Positions 1 to 9,995 of a stretch of DNA of 64,000 bases are shown one piece after another. Each line of letters starts with the position of its first letter. Positions within the stretch are counted from its first letter, which is position 1. Source of the DNA: Candidatus Stackebrandtia faecavium (lineage in GTDB: Bacteria; Actinomycetota; Actinomycetes; Mycobacteriales; Micromonosporaceae); contig DXIM01000095.1 of NCBI GenBank assembly GCA_019112895.1, forward strand, positions 1 through 64,000, written 5' to 3'. Position numbers and translations under genes: made by a program. The notes beneath the pieces are model-generated. The model searched no databases and was not told where the DNA came from. It was given only the letters and a program-made list of their open reading frames with translations.

Positions 1-492
1 CAGCAACCCGGATACCCCCAGCAGCCTGGATATGGACAACAACCCGGCTACGCGTCTCCCGACTACGGCCAGCCCGGCCCGCCACCACACGGCGGCGGTC
101 AGGCGTGGATCACCGTCGACGCGAAGTATCACCCGCTGGCGTTCATACTCTCGCTCTTCAAGCCCAAGATCATCCTCGACGGGCAGCCCGTGCCGAATCC
201 GCAGTGGGGATCCAACACGATCCCGGTGATTCCGGGACCGCATCACGTCAAAGTGGTGACCCCCTACCTGTGGGACTTCGGGCACGCCGAAATCCAGGTG
301 AACGCCCAAGAGGGGCAGAACCTCCCTGTCGAGTACCGCTCACCAATGTTCACGTTCGGCGTCGACGGCTCGATCGGACCTCCGCCGCAGGAATACAACG
401 GCATGGGCCTCTACCTCGGCGTGTTGGCGGTCCCGCTGGGGGTCGCGCTCATCGTCTGCTTCCTCTGCATGATCGGCGCCCTGTTCTCCTGA
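1..492 (+). CDS. C-terminal part of a membrane-anchored protein with Q/P/G/Y-rich N-terminus (5' truncated by window)
   Basis: Frame 1 open from base 1: QQPGYPQQPGYGQQPGYASPDYGQPGPPP..., one C-terminal TM segment; continues ORF 190..492. Confidence 0.8.
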   Translation, partial: QQPGYPQQPGYGQQPGYASPDYGQPGPPPHGGGQAWITVDAKYHPLAFILSLFKPKIILDGQPVPNPQWGSNTIPVIPGPHHVKVVTPYLWDFGHAEIQVNAQEGQNLPVEYRSPMFTFGVDGSIGPPPQEYNGMGLYLGVLAVPLGVALIVCFLCMIGALFS

Positions 493-561
493 CCGGTTTG
501 CGTGCCCCGATCGATGACGACGAGGGCACGTTCGCATGCACGAATCTGGCACGATTGAGCC

Positions 562-939
562 GTGAGTTATCTCCTCAATATTTGCGTTACCGCCGTGGCC
601 CTGTGGGTCACCACCTTGCTCTTCGACCCGCATATCGCCGTCCATGCCGAATCCACGTTCGGCACCGTCGGGACTTTCCTATTGGTCGCATTGATCTTCG
701 GTGTCATCAACGGCGTCCTCAAGCCGATCATCAAAGTGCTGGGCTGCGCGTTGTACGCCCTCACCCTCGGGCTTTTCGCGCTTGTCGTGAACGCGCTGCT
801 GTTCCTGCTGGTGGATGTCATAGCCGAACAGTTCGGAATCCCGTTCCACATCGACGGCTTCTGGTATGCCCTGCTGGGTGCCGTGGTCGTCGCGATCGTC
901 ACGTGGCTGCTGAACTTGATCATCCCCGATCAGGACTGA
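562..939 (+). CDS. Phage-holin-family (Mvim/DUF-type) small membrane protein, 4 TM
   Basis: GTG start; MSYLLNICVTAVALWVTTLLFDPHI...GVINGVLKPIIKVLGCALYALTLGLFALVVNALLFLLV typical of actinobacterial holin-family membrane proteins. Confidence 0.8.
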   Translation: MSYLLNICVTAVALWVTTLLFDPHIAVHAESTFGTVGTFLLVALIFGVINGVLKPIIKVLGCALYALTLGLFALVVNALLFLLVDVIAEQFGIPFHIDGFWYALLGAVVVAIVTWLLNLIIPDQD

Positions 940-1059
940 CGACAGCTCATCCGCGCGGCTCCCGGTGAACGCGCCGGGGGCCGCCGTTGCTGCGGTACGT
1001 CCGAAGCCCGTGTACTTTTCGCTCCGCGTTGGTGTCGGCGGTCCGTCTACGATGTCGGT

Positions 1060-2082
1060 ATGTCTTTCCGCGACGCCCCGCAGCCCGGGCAGCAGTCGCC
1101 CGGCCTCGGCACGAACTACACCGCCCCCGACGATGACTTCACTGTCCAGCAAGGGTTCGGAGGCGTTACGCACCGACCCGTGCCGGTCACCGTGCTCGTG
1201 GCCAGCGTCGCGCTGTTTCTGAGTTCCATCGGCAACATGGTGGAGCTCGTAGCCAGGATGCTCGAATTCAACGTGATGCTGAGAACCGCGTTGATCGCCG
1301 ACCTGTGGCTCGTATTCAGGCTGGGACTCCTCGCGGTCGCGACCGCAGCCGCGGCGGCGGTGATCCTGTTCGGGCGTGAATGGGGGCGAGTGTTCGCGCT
1401 GGCCATATCCGGCATCGTCATATTCAGCAGCACAGACGTTCTGCTCTTTTATCCGATGTCGGTCATTCCCATGCCGCTACCCCTACTTCTTATATTCCAC
1501 ATAGTTCTCTCGATCGTCACGGTCGTGATTTTGACGCGCCGGAAGATCTCGATCTGGCACTACGAGAAACGTCGGGACCGAAGCCGTTCACCATTCACAC
1601 CGCCCGATCCAGACACGCAGGCGAAACCGGCCGCATTCCACTTCGCGGCGGGATTGCTGCTCGCTATTGGACTATTCCTTTTGGGATATAGCGCAATCCA
1701 ACTCCTGTTCGCGCGTTTTTCATTCGAACGGTGGCCCCACCTCAGCGGCGTGGAGTTCGTTCTCGGCGCCAGCGCCATCGCATTGGGAGTCTTGACCTTC
1801 AGGGCCAACGGCATCGCGCGGCTACTCGCCTTCGCGGTCGCAGGCGCTACCGCATGGACCGGTTTCGACCTCATGGCCACCAACGTCATGTACACCGCCG
1901 AGTGGGGAATCTACGATGGACTCTATGACGTGCGGTACTGGGTCGCGATGGTGCTGCTGCTGTTGAGCGCGATCGCCTCCGTCGTCCTATTGATGGTCTT
2001 GTCCAGCCATAAATGCGCGGATTGGGTACACGAGCGGCACGCAATCAAGGCCAAGCAACGACACTGTCATGATCCACTTTGA
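1060..2082 (+). CDS. Multi-TM membrane protein, paralog 1 of 4-gene tandem array
   Basis: Good ORF; ends ..CADWVHERHAIK, similar to next three ORFs; TACGAT-N6-ATG upstream. Confidence 0.8.
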   Translation: MSFRDAPQPGQQSPGLGTNYTAPDDDFTVQQGFGGVTHRPVPVTVLVASVALFLSSIGNMVELVARMLEFNVMLRTALIADLWLVFRLGLLAVATAAAAAVILFGREWGRVFALAISGIVIFSSTDVLLFYPMSVIPMPLPLLLIFHIVLSIVTVVILTRRKISIWHYEKRRDRSRSPFTPPDPDTQAKPAAFHFAAGLLLAIGLFLLGYSAIQLLFARFSFERWPHLSGVEFVLGASAIALGVLTFRANGIARLLAFAVAGATAWTGFDLMATNVMYTAEWGIYDGLYDVRYWVAMVLLLLSAIASVVLLMVLSSHKCADWVHERHAIKAKQRHCHDPL

Positions 2083-2132
2083 CGTAGGTCCCGCCTCAGT
2101 GGCCATTCTCGCATATGAATACCATGTCATTT

Positions 2133-3140
2133 ATGGACAGCCGACTTCCGACGTCAAGCACAGCGCCCGTTCCACCAACATCAACACCCTCGCCGGCGAC
2201 GCCACCGCAGACGCCGGAGAACGACAGCCGAATGCCGACGACGGCGATCATCGCGATCGTGTTGACAGTGACACTGGGCTTCCTCGAACTGCTACGGCTC
2301 GGATTCGATGCGTACCAGTCAGTGACATATCAACCAGAGTTCTTCGCGAGGATAATGGGCCCCACTACGCTGCTGGCTGGCTCCCACGTGCTGACCGCAG
2401 CCGCGTTTGCGGGAGCGATCGTTCTCCTCTTCGCGAGAAATGTTGGGCGTGTCATCGCCATAGCGCTCGCCGGCACCTCGGCATCCATGGCCGCGGACGC
2501 CCTGCCGAGAGACACACTGCAAATGGTGGAGTACCTCGCTCTTCGTCTCCACGCCTCGGCTGCGTACGTGGCGCTCGAGTTGGCAACGATCGTGGTGTCC
2601 GTCGCGGTGATGGTCCTACTGTCGAGCAAGCACGTGTCGCGCTGGCTACGCGCGCGGCGCAAGGCACAGGCGACCGGTTCCGACGTGCCTACGAAACGTC
2701 CCGTCGGCGTCATGATCGCACTGGGACTGTTGTGCATCGTCGTCCTGGGTTTGCTGGTTCAAACGTATTTCACGATGACTGCACCCGCCTTCGGGGCCGA
2801 TTCGCAGCTAGAGAGCCTGGCATTCAACTCCGGATTCCTCGCTGTCCCCTTGGCAGCCCTGGTCGCGGTTGTGCTGGCCACGATCGGAAAGAAGGCTGGT
2901 TGGACCCTCACGGTCGCCGTCAGCGGCTTCACATTGTTTTTTGGTTACCGCCGCATGGTGCTCTTCGCTCACTCGTTCACCGTTGACGCAAGCCCAAACC
3001 CCGACCTCGTCGAATGGATGTATCAAGGCGGCGTCGTGGTGGCACTGCTTGCCAGCGCGGCCACCATCATTATCCTTACTGGACGCAAACAGGTCGATTG
3101 GTTCCACAGCCGACAACGCGCGATTGTAGACAATCGCTGA
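2133..3140 (+). CDS. Multi-TM membrane protein, paralog 2 of 4
   Basis: ORF 2115..3140; start placed at ATG 2133 after TACCAT-N7; VSRWLRARRKA mid-motif and VDWFHSRQRA end-motif. Confidence 0.75.
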   Translation: MDSRLPTSSTAPVPPTSTPSPATPPQTPENDSRMPTTAIIAIVLTVTLGFLELLRLGFDAYQSVTYQPEFFARIMGPTTLLAGSHVLTAAAFAGAIVLLFARNVGRVIAIALAGTSASMAADALPRDTLQMVEYLALRLHASAAYVALELATIVVSVAVMVLLSSKHVSRWLRARRKAQATGSDVPTKRPVGVMIALGLLCIVVLGLLVQTYFTMTAPAFGADSQLESLAFNSGFLAVPLAALVAVVLATIGKKAGWTLTVAVSGFTLFFGYRRMVLFAHSFTVDASPNPDLVEWMYQGGVVVALLASAATIIILTGRKQVDWFHSRQRAIVDNR

Positions 3141-3203
3141 GCCGTCGCTGCTGGGGCCATTCGGAGGAACAAGATGTGGGTATCCCCGATGTAGCGTCCA
3201 CTT

Positions 3204-4238
3204 ATGGATACTTGCCCTGACACTTCCGCGCCCGAGACCGAAACAGATCCGACAACATACGAAGGCGAGCCGGATACGCGGCAGCCAGTCACATCGATCA
3301 TCGCGATCGTCCTATTGGCCGCGCTCGGCGCCGCCTACCTCATGCGGGTTTGGTTTCACACAGCCGACCAGCTCAGCACCGTAAGTGAAGACCTGTATGC
3401 CTTCGAAATCGCGGGATTTCTGACCCGAGGCTTCATACCGGTGGCCGTGGGGTTCCTATGCGCCATCGTGCTGTTTTTCGGCAAAGAGGCGGCGCGCGTC
3501 GGCGTGCTCGCGGTGTCAGGTGCGTTGCTGTTTTCCGAGGTGAATTCCCTACCCACGAACTTCACCAATGTCCTCTTGCCAATGGGGACCGGGCAGCCCG
3601 GCTATCTCATGGTTGACCTGGTGATCGTGGCTTTCGCTATCGCTGTGAGTGTTCTGCTCACGCTCGGGCCCGTTTCTCGGTGGCTCCGTGCACAGCGCAA
3701 AACCCGCCGGCCCTATCCCGACTCGGACACTCATTCCACAATCGATTCGACGCCCGAGATTCGTCCGGGATGGATTATCATCGTGGCCATACTCCTGGGG
3801 CTCATTGCACTGACTCAGATAATCTACTTCGCCATCTGGACGGCCACCTCGACAAACGGAATGGCTCCAGCGTCAATCGGTATCTTTACCGTCTCCCAAA
3901 TAGTCATTATTCTGTCGATAGTGGTTTCTGCTTTTCTTACCTATCTCGGTGTTGCGGGCGGCAGAACCCTCGCCATCGCAGTATCCGGGAACGCGATCCT
4001 CGTCTCGCTCGCCCTGCTCGGCACGTTCTTGACGGTACCGGCCGACGACCCCAACCCCACCGATTTGGCCATCCAGGGATCCCTTGCCGCTGCCAACACG
4101 CTCTCCGCAGCTGCCGGCATCGTGACGTTGGTCCTACTCAGCGGACGGCAATGCGTCGATTGGTTCTACGTCAAGAAATCCTCCGAGCCTGAAGCTGAGG
4201 CCGAGCCCATACCCGCACAGACTTCGACTCCTTCGTAA
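3204..4238 (+). CDS. Multi-TM membrane protein, paralog 3 of 4
   Basis: VSRWLRAQRKT mid-motif, CVDWFYVKK end-motif; TAGCGT-N6-ATG upstream. Confidence 0.8.
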   Translation: MDTCPDTSAPETETDPTTYEGEPDTRQPVTSIIAIVLLAALGAAYLMRVWFHTADQLSTVSEDLYAFEIAGFLTRGFIPVAVGFLCAIVLFFGKEAARVGVLAVSGALLFSEVNSLPTNFTNVLLPMGTGQPGYLMVDLVIVAFAIAVSVLLTLGPVSRWLRAQRKTRRPYPDSDTHSTIDSTPEIRPGWIIIVAILLGLIALTQIIYFAIWTATSTNGMAPASIGIFTVSQIVIILSIVVSAFLTYLGVAGGRTLAIAVSGNAILVSLALLGTFLTVPADDPNPTDLAIQGSLAAANTLSAAAGIVTLVLLSGRQCVDWFYVKKSSEPEAEAEPIPAQTSTPS

Positions 4239-4282
4239 GTCGCTGAGCGGCGGAGTTGTGTGGCCCCCTTACGATCTTGCGC

Positions 4283-5314
4283 ATGGAAATGCAGGCATAC
4301 GCGACGACGCCTCACAGCCAGCAAGAATCATGGACACCCGCGCCGCCGCGCCGGCACGGGCCACCGGTAAGCGTCATTATCGCGGCCAGCCTGCTCATGG
4401 TCATTTCACTGACCCAGATTGCGCAGGTGGTGTATCAGCTACATCTGCATTTCGGCATCCCCGGCGACCCGGGCCTACACACGTTCGAGTTCCTCAACTC
4501 GGTACTGCCGACCTGCGTATCGATCGTTCCTGGCTGCGTATGTGCCGTGTGGCTGCCGTTCGGAAAGGGAGCCGTGCGCGTGGCAGCGCTGGCCGTCACC
4601 GGCGCTCTGGCGCTGGAAACCCTGACGGCCGTACCGCGCCACGCGGGGTCGCTTTTCCACAGTGCTGGTGACGAGTCGCAGCCCGTGTTTTTCGTAAGCA
4701 CAATCGTGCTGCTGGCCTTGGCTCTTGCGACAATTGGCCTGCTGTCCTTGGACAGCGTGTCCACCTGGTTGCGTGAACGGCGGCCTCAATCCCCCGGTGA
4801 ACCACGTTCACCGTTCGTATCGGGAACACACGGTCGGCGCCCCGCCGGGACCGCAGCCGCCGTTACGCTACTGCTCTTCCTTTCCGGGGCGCAGCTGGTG
4901 AATGCCGGACTCGAACTCATACAGACCGACGACCAGGCATTCGCGGATAACACACTGGAAACCATCGGGGCGATTGCCGCCCACTCGACGGTGTTCGTAT
5001 GCATGGTCATGGCTGCGGTACTTGTCATTTTGAGAAAGAAAGCCGGATGGCCGTTGGCCATCGCGGCGGCGAGCTACGCGATCTTCTTCTGTGTGCGTGG
5101 ATATTCCGCGCTGATCTCCGCGATCAGCCTCAGCGAGGATGCTTTCGCATCCGTCGAACCGAATTACCTGTTCGCTGCTGTCGTGCTGGCCATACCGGTA
5201 GTGGCGGGCGTAGCCGTTGTGGCTCTGCTGGGCGCGCCGCGACGAGTCGACTGGTTTTACGTCAACCCCCATGCCCCCGTCGCGGCGCAGCGGCACGCCC
5301 CACATCGTGGCTAG
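4283..5314 (+). CDS. Multi-TM membrane protein, paralog 4 of 4
   Basis: ORF 4256..5314; ATG 4283 after TACGAT-N7; VSTWLRERRP mid-motif, RVDWFYVNPHA end-motif. Confidence 0.78.
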   Translation: MEMQAYATTPHSQQESWTPAPPRRHGPPVSVIIAASLLMVISLTQIAQVVYQLHLHFGIPGDPGLHTFEFLNSVLPTCVSIVPGCVCAVWLPFGKGAVRVAALAVTGALALETLTAVPRHAGSLFHSAGDESQPVFFVSTIVLLALALATIGLLSLDSVSTWLRERRPQSPGEPRSPFVSGTHGRRPAGTAAAVTLLLFLSGAQLVNAGLELIQTDDQAFADNTLETIGAIAAHSTVFVCMVMAAVLVILRKKAGWPLAIAAASYAIFFCVRGYSALISAISLSEDAFASVEPNYLFAAVVLAIPVVAGVAVVALLGAPRRVDWFYVNPHAPVAAQRHAPHRG

Positions 5315-6141
5315 ATCAGCGGCTGTAGTTCCTCGGCGGCCCGACGCAGCCGACGCTTCACCCGCGACTCGTACCAGACGAGGTCGTGCAACGGCATCGT
5401 GCACGCGATCACGGTGCGGCAGCGAGGATCCGGATCGTCGCGCACCACAGTGGCTACGCATCCGACGTTATTGCGGTACTGGCCCTTCTCGGTGTAGACG
5501 CCGCGAGCCGCCAGGTTCGCCAGATCGTATTCGAGCTCGCGCGGCTCGGTGACGGTCGTCGTCGTGTAACGCCGCATACCGCTCTGCCGCAGGTAGTGGT
5601 GCCGTTCCTGCGGCGACATCGTCGACAGCAGCGCCTTGCCCAGCGCTGTGGCGTGCGCGCCATCATCGAAACCGATGATGAGGTCCTCCAAGTGCGGCGA
5701 ACGGCCCCCCTCGCGCACGGCCGATATGGCGACACGCTCGTCGACGATCCGTCCGAGATAGTGGCTGTAACCGGTCTCGCCGACGGTGCGCTGCAGGACT
5801 TCGGCGACAGACGACGGGCCCTGCATGGTCCGCGACAGTTCCGCATAACGGTCCGAGACCTCCAGACCAACGAGGTAGGTGCCGGCGTTGCCCCGGATCA
5901 GATAGCCCTCGTAGGTCAAAGTCCGCAGCAGGTGATACGCCGTGGGCAGGTTCAGTTCGCAACGACGCGCAACCTGTTTGGCAGTCAACCCTCCGGGGGC
6001 TGCACCTATCGCCTCCATCACGCGCAAAGCGCGCTGCACACTTTGGATGAGATCGGAAGGGCGACCCTTGTTTCGAGCTGGGCCTGCTTTAGGGCCATTG
6101 GCGCTTCCACTCTCGGGGCTTCGAGCTGACCACCCACTCAT
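5311..6141 (-). CDS. IclR family transcriptional regulator
   Basis: N-terminal wHTH LIQSVQRALRVMEAIGAAPGGLTAKQVARRCELNLPTAYHLLRTL plus IclR effector domain. Confidence 0.9.
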   Translation of the reverse strand: MSGWSARSPESGSANGPKAGPARNKGRPSDLIQSVQRALRVMEAIGAAPGGLTAKQVARRCELNLPTAYHLLRTLTYEGYLIRGNAGTYLVGLEVSDRYAELSRTMQGPSSVAEVLQRTVGETGYSHYLGRIVDERVAISAVREGGRSPHLEDLIIGFDDGAHATALGKALLSTMSPQERHHYLRQSGMRRYTTTTVTEPRELEYDLANLAARGVYTEKGQYRNNVGCVATVVRDDPDPRCRTVIACTMPLHDLVWYESRVKRRLRRAAEELQPLI

Positions 6142-6529
6142 TTATCCACCTTTCGATTCCTACTTCCCCCGCACGCCAACGTCTTCGTCATGTCTGTCTT
6201 ACCGTAAACAGGCCATGGCGGTCCATACAGATCCCCATGATCGCCATTTGAAAAATGGTGCCTGGAAAATCCCGAAACCGCCACCCACACTTGTAGTCAT
6301 CCATGTGATGCGGATGAGAAACCGGGCAGAGATGATCGTCCACCTGCGGTTATCGAAACCCGAGTAAGAACTGTGCACAGCAACGGTTCGTTCGCACCGC
6401 CGCGGCGTACACACCTGGCCCCCACCTAACCCGGTGCCGCGGCGGTGCACATTCTTCAACGTGCTTGCGATGTCACATTTGCGCCCTCGGGCCGCGCCAG
6501 CATGTCCCGGCCGCGCGTACTCTCAGCCG

Positions 6530-7678
6530 ATGCCGACGTCAACGACCCCCGTGCGTTCCGGAACAGCCGCCGTCATCACCACGGTCGCGACCGTGTGCCC
6601 CGTGTTCATCGTGGGCGGGCTCAGCGTCCAGATCATCCAGGAACTGCGGTTCTCCCCCGCCGGCCTGGGCCTGGTGGTCGCGGCGTATTTCACCGCCAGC
6701 GCACTGGCCAGCTTCTCCAGCGGACAGCTCGTCGAAAGGCTCGGGCCCAATACGGTCGGGCGCGCCGCGATCGTGCTGTCCTCGGCGTCGATGCTGGCGA
6801 TAGCGCTGTGGGCTCACGACTTGACGACGTTGACGATCCTGTTGGTGGCCGCGGGCCCCGCGAACAGTCTCGGCCAGTTGGCGGCGAATTCATTGCTGGC
6901 GCACCATGTTCCGCCGCACCGAAAAGGATTGATGTTCGGCATCAAGCAGGCTTCGGTACCGCTGTCGACGACGCTTGCGGGGCTCGCGGTGCCGACGGTC
7001 GCGCTCACGATCGGTTGGCGTTGGGGGTTCGGTCTGGCCGCGGCGCTGGTGTTGCTGGCGTTGATCGCGATACCGTCCGGCCGCGGCGTCGCCACCTCCT
7101 CACGAAAGCGCACCGGGAAACCGTCGACCGCGCTGGTGGTGATCACGATCGCGAGCGGCCTGGGTGCCACTGCGGCGAACCCGTTGGGAAGTTTCGTAGC
7201 GGATTTCGTGGTGACGCGCGGCATGTCGGAGACCATGGCGGGGTTCACGGTCACTGCGGGCGGTATCGCGGGGTTGGTTTCGCGTATCAGTGTCGGCTGG
7301 ATCGCCGATCAGCGTTCCGGTGGCAGGCTCACGATGGTGGCGATCATGCTCGCGTCCGGCGCGGTCGGTCTGGGTGCGTTCCTGTTGCCGATGAACTGGG
7401 TCGTTCCGATAGCGACTGCGGCCGGTTTCGCGTTGGGCTGGGCTTGGCCGGGACTATTGAACTTCGCGATCACGTTGCGGCATCCGCATGCCCCCGCCGC
7501 GGCCACGGGGGTCACCCAAACGGGTGTGTATTTGGGGGGCGGTGTCGGTCCATTGTCGTTCGGCGCGCTCGTCCATGTCTGGAACTACGATGTGGCGTGG
7601 GCAGTGATGGCAGTTTTGATGTTGATCTCCGCCGGAGTCATGATGGTCGGGCGCCGTATGCTGCTTCAAGTCACTTAG
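6530..7678 (+). CDS. MFS transporter
   Basis: 12-TM-like hydrophobic protein, start set to ATG 6530 after TACTCT-N6; divergent from IclR gene. Confidence 0.85.
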   Translation: MPTSTTPVRSGTAAVITTVATVCPVFIVGGLSVQIIQELRFSPAGLGLVVAAYFTASALASFSSGQLVERLGPNTVGRAAIVLSSASMLAIALWAHDLTTLTILLVAAGPANSLGQLAANSLLAHHVPPHRKGLMFGIKQASVPLSTTLAGLAVPTVALTIGWRWGFGLAAALVLLALIAIPSGRGVATSSRKRTGKPSTALVVITIASGLGATAANPLGSFVADFVVTRGMSETMAGFTVTAGGIAGLVSRISVGWIADQRSGGRLTMVAIMLASGAVGLGAFLLPMNWVVPIATAAGFALGWAWPGLLNFAITLRHPHAPAAATGVTQTGVYLGGGVGPLSFGALVHVWNYDVAWAVMAVLMLISAGVMMVGRRMLLQVT

Positions 7679-7852
7679 CTGTTCACCTTGCCCCCTATGC
7701 GTTCCGCATCAATACCGTCCATCAAGGAGTGTTTGCACCCGGTCTCGCAACGGTGCGCCAGGCGCGATTTTCAACATAGTGATAGATGGGCAAGAACATA
7801 TTTGCGACCAGGCCCGGTACCCATGCGTCGTACAGCCAGTATCGTGGGGGGC

Positions 7853-8851
7853 GTGGTGAGTATGGTGCATCCCGATATGCCTCTGGAATTTATCGACACG
7901 GAACTGGAAGCATCGGTCGGCCGTGGCCTGGCGGTCATCGAGAAGCGATTGGACCATGTCGTCGAATCCGGTGACCGTTTCCTCACGGAGGCGGCTTCCC
8001 ATCTGTTCAAGGCCGGGGGTAAACGTTTCCGCCCGATGTTGGCGTTGACGGCCGCCCATTTCGGCGACCCCGAAGCGCACGGCGTCACCGAGTCGGCGCT
8101 CGTCATGGAGCTGACGCACCTGGCGACGCTGTACCACGACGACGTCATGGACGAGGCCGCCGTCCGCCGCGGTGCCCCCAGCGCGAACGCCCGCTGGGAC
8201 AATTCGATCGCGATACTCGCCGGCGACTACCTGTTCGCGATCGCCTCCGAACTCGTCGCAGAACTCGGCTCCGACACCGTCCGCGAACAGGCCCGTACAT
8301 TTTCGCGTCTGGTGCACGGGCAGATCGCCGAGACCGTAGGTGCCCCCGACGATCAAGACCCCGTCGAGTGGTACCTGTACATCCTGGCCGAGAAGACGGG
8401 CTCGCTGATCGCTACGGCCGCGCGGCTCGGCGCCAAGTTCTCGGGGGCACCGGAGTCGGTTGTCACTGCCTTGGCCGAGTTTGGCGAGATCATTGGGGTC
8501 GCGTTCCAGCTGTCCGACGATCTGATCGACATCCTTTCCGACGCCGACACGACCGGAAAGACACCCGGCACGGACCTGCTCGAAGGCGTGCCAACACTGC
8601 CGGTCCTGTATGCACTTCAGCAGGAGGACACGTCGCCGCGACTGCGCGAGCTCCTGTCTGGGAAAGTGTCGGAATCCGACCTGCCCGAAGCCCTGGAGCT
8701 GCTACGCGGGTCGAAGGCGATGGACACGGCCCGCGGAACTCTCGAGTCGTACCGCGACCGCGCCAAGGAAGTCGTGAACAGCCTCCCGGCGTGCCCAGCC
8801 CGGGATGCGCTGCTGGGGATCTGCGACTACATGGTGGAACGCTCCAGCTGA
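7853..8851 (+). CDS. Polyprenyl (heptaprenyl-type) diphosphate synthase
   Basis: KAGGKRFRPMLALTAA, LATLYHDDVMDEAAVRRG (first Asp-rich motif), FQLSDDLIDILSD (second); GTG 7853 after TATCGT-N7. Confidence 0.92.
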   Translation: MVSMVHPDMPLEFIDTELEASVGRGLAVIEKRLDHVVESGDRFLTEAASHLFKAGGKRFRPMLALTAAHFGDPEAHGVTESALVMELTHLATLYHDDVMDEAAVRRGAPSANARWDNSIAILAGDYLFAIASELVAELGSDTVREQARTFSRLVHGQIAETVGAPDDQDPVEWYLYILAEKTGSLIATAARLGAKFSGAPESVVTALAEFGEIIGVAFQLSDDLIDILSDADTTGKTPGTDLLEGVPTLPVLYALQQEDTSPRLRELLSGKVSESDLPEALELLRGSKAMDTARGTLESYRDRAKEVVNSLPACPARDALLGICDYMVERSS

Positions 8852-9358
8852 CTATTTGGTGCCGCGCTTCTTCACCGTGATCGCGATGGCACCGATCAGC
8901 GCCGACAGCAGCAGGACCGACAGCAACTCGAACGGAAGCACCCACGAGCCGAAAACTTCACCGCCGAGACGTTCCGCGCTCCCGGACTCGACCTCGCCGA
9001 TGTCGACGCTGGACCAACGAAACGCCTCAACCATCAACGCCGACAAGGCTAGTCCAGCACCGCCACCGACGAGCGCAGCGGGCCAGCGGGCCCGGTCCAT
9101 CTCGGCGCTCGCTCCTATCGGGGCTTTCGTCAGCATCATCGCGAACAGCATGAGGACGACGACCGCGCCGACGTAAATGAGCACCTGCACCCAGGCGACG
9201 AATTCGGCGGTCAGCACCAGGAAGCACGCCGCCACCCCGCCGAGCGCTACGACGAGCCACAAGCCGGCCCGGACCAGGTGCGCCGAAGTCACCACGCGAA
9301 CCGCCGCCGCAAGCGTCAGCGCGCCGAACGCCACCAGCAGCACATCGGTCAGTGTCAT
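8852..9358 (-). CDS. nuoJ: NADH-quinone oxidoreductase subunit J
   Basis: 5-TM NuoJ-like: [76 protein letters not shown]. Confidence 0.88.
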   Translation of the reverse strand: MTLTDVLLVAFGALTLAAAVRVVTSAHLVRAGLWLVVALGGVAACFLVLTAEFVAWVQVLIYVGAVVVLMLFAMMLTKAPIGASAEMDRARWPAALVGGGAGLALSALMVEAFRWSSVDIGEVESGSAERLGGEVFGSWVLPFELLSVLLLSALIGAIAITVKKRGTK

Positions 9359-9873
9359 CCCTCATCCGCCTTCTCGGCGGCTTTGAGGGCCGTCGTTTCT
9401 TCGCGCGCAGGGGCGCCGGCTGGGTCGTGCGCGGGAGGTGCCGGCACCGTCGGCATCCATTCGCCGAGCCGGTCCTTATCGTGCAGCAGGTTCCGGATGT
9501 CGTGTTCGGCGTATTCGAACTCCGGCGACCAAAACAACGCATCGAACGGACACACTTCGATGCAGATCCCGCAGTACATGCACAGCGAGAAGTCGATGTC
9601 GAACTGGTCCAGGACATTGCGTTGACGGGTACGGGTCGAGCCCGGCACCTCGACGGTCTCCTTGTGCGAATCGATGTAGATGCACCAGTCCGGGCATTCG
9701 CGCGCGCACAGCATGCACACCGTGCAGTTCGACTCTTCCAACGCAATGACTCCGCGCGAACGCGGCGGTAGTTGAGGCGACTCGTCCGGGTATTGGTGTG
9801 TCTGGGCCGGCCGCGTCAGCGTCTGGAACGTGACGGCCAGCCCCTTGGCGAGTCCGCGGCCCGGAATATCCAT
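9355..9873 (-). CDS. nuoI: NADH-quinone oxidoreductase subunit I (2x[4Fe-4S])
   Basis: [21 protein letters not shown] and [18 protein letters not shown]; 4-nt overlap with nuoJ. Confidence 0.92.
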   Translation of the reverse strand: MDIPGRGLAKGLAVTFQTLTRPAQTHQYPDESPQLPPRSRGVIALEESNCTVCMLCARECPDWCIYIDSHKETVEVPGSTRTRQRNVLDQFDIDFSLCMYCGICIEVCPFDALFWSPEFEYAEHDIRNLLHDKDRLGEWMPTVPAPPAHDPAGAPAREETTALKAAEKADEG

Positions 9874-9995
9874 CTGTTCATCGTGTCATGCCGGGCAAGC
9901 CTGTGGAGGGTACCGACGCGACGCCGTCAAGACGGCCGCAGATGCTACCGACATGCCTCGACGCGCGCACCGAGCCGCCGACGCCCTTCCTCGAT

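Noticed and set aside
562-939. Holin-family protein as evidence of a prophage
   Set aside because: Family is a common chromosomal membrane protein in actinobacteria; no other phage genes nearby.
6445-7779. 444-aa + strand ORF
   Set aside because: Out-of-frame with the MFS transporter, R/G/D-rich shadow ORF.
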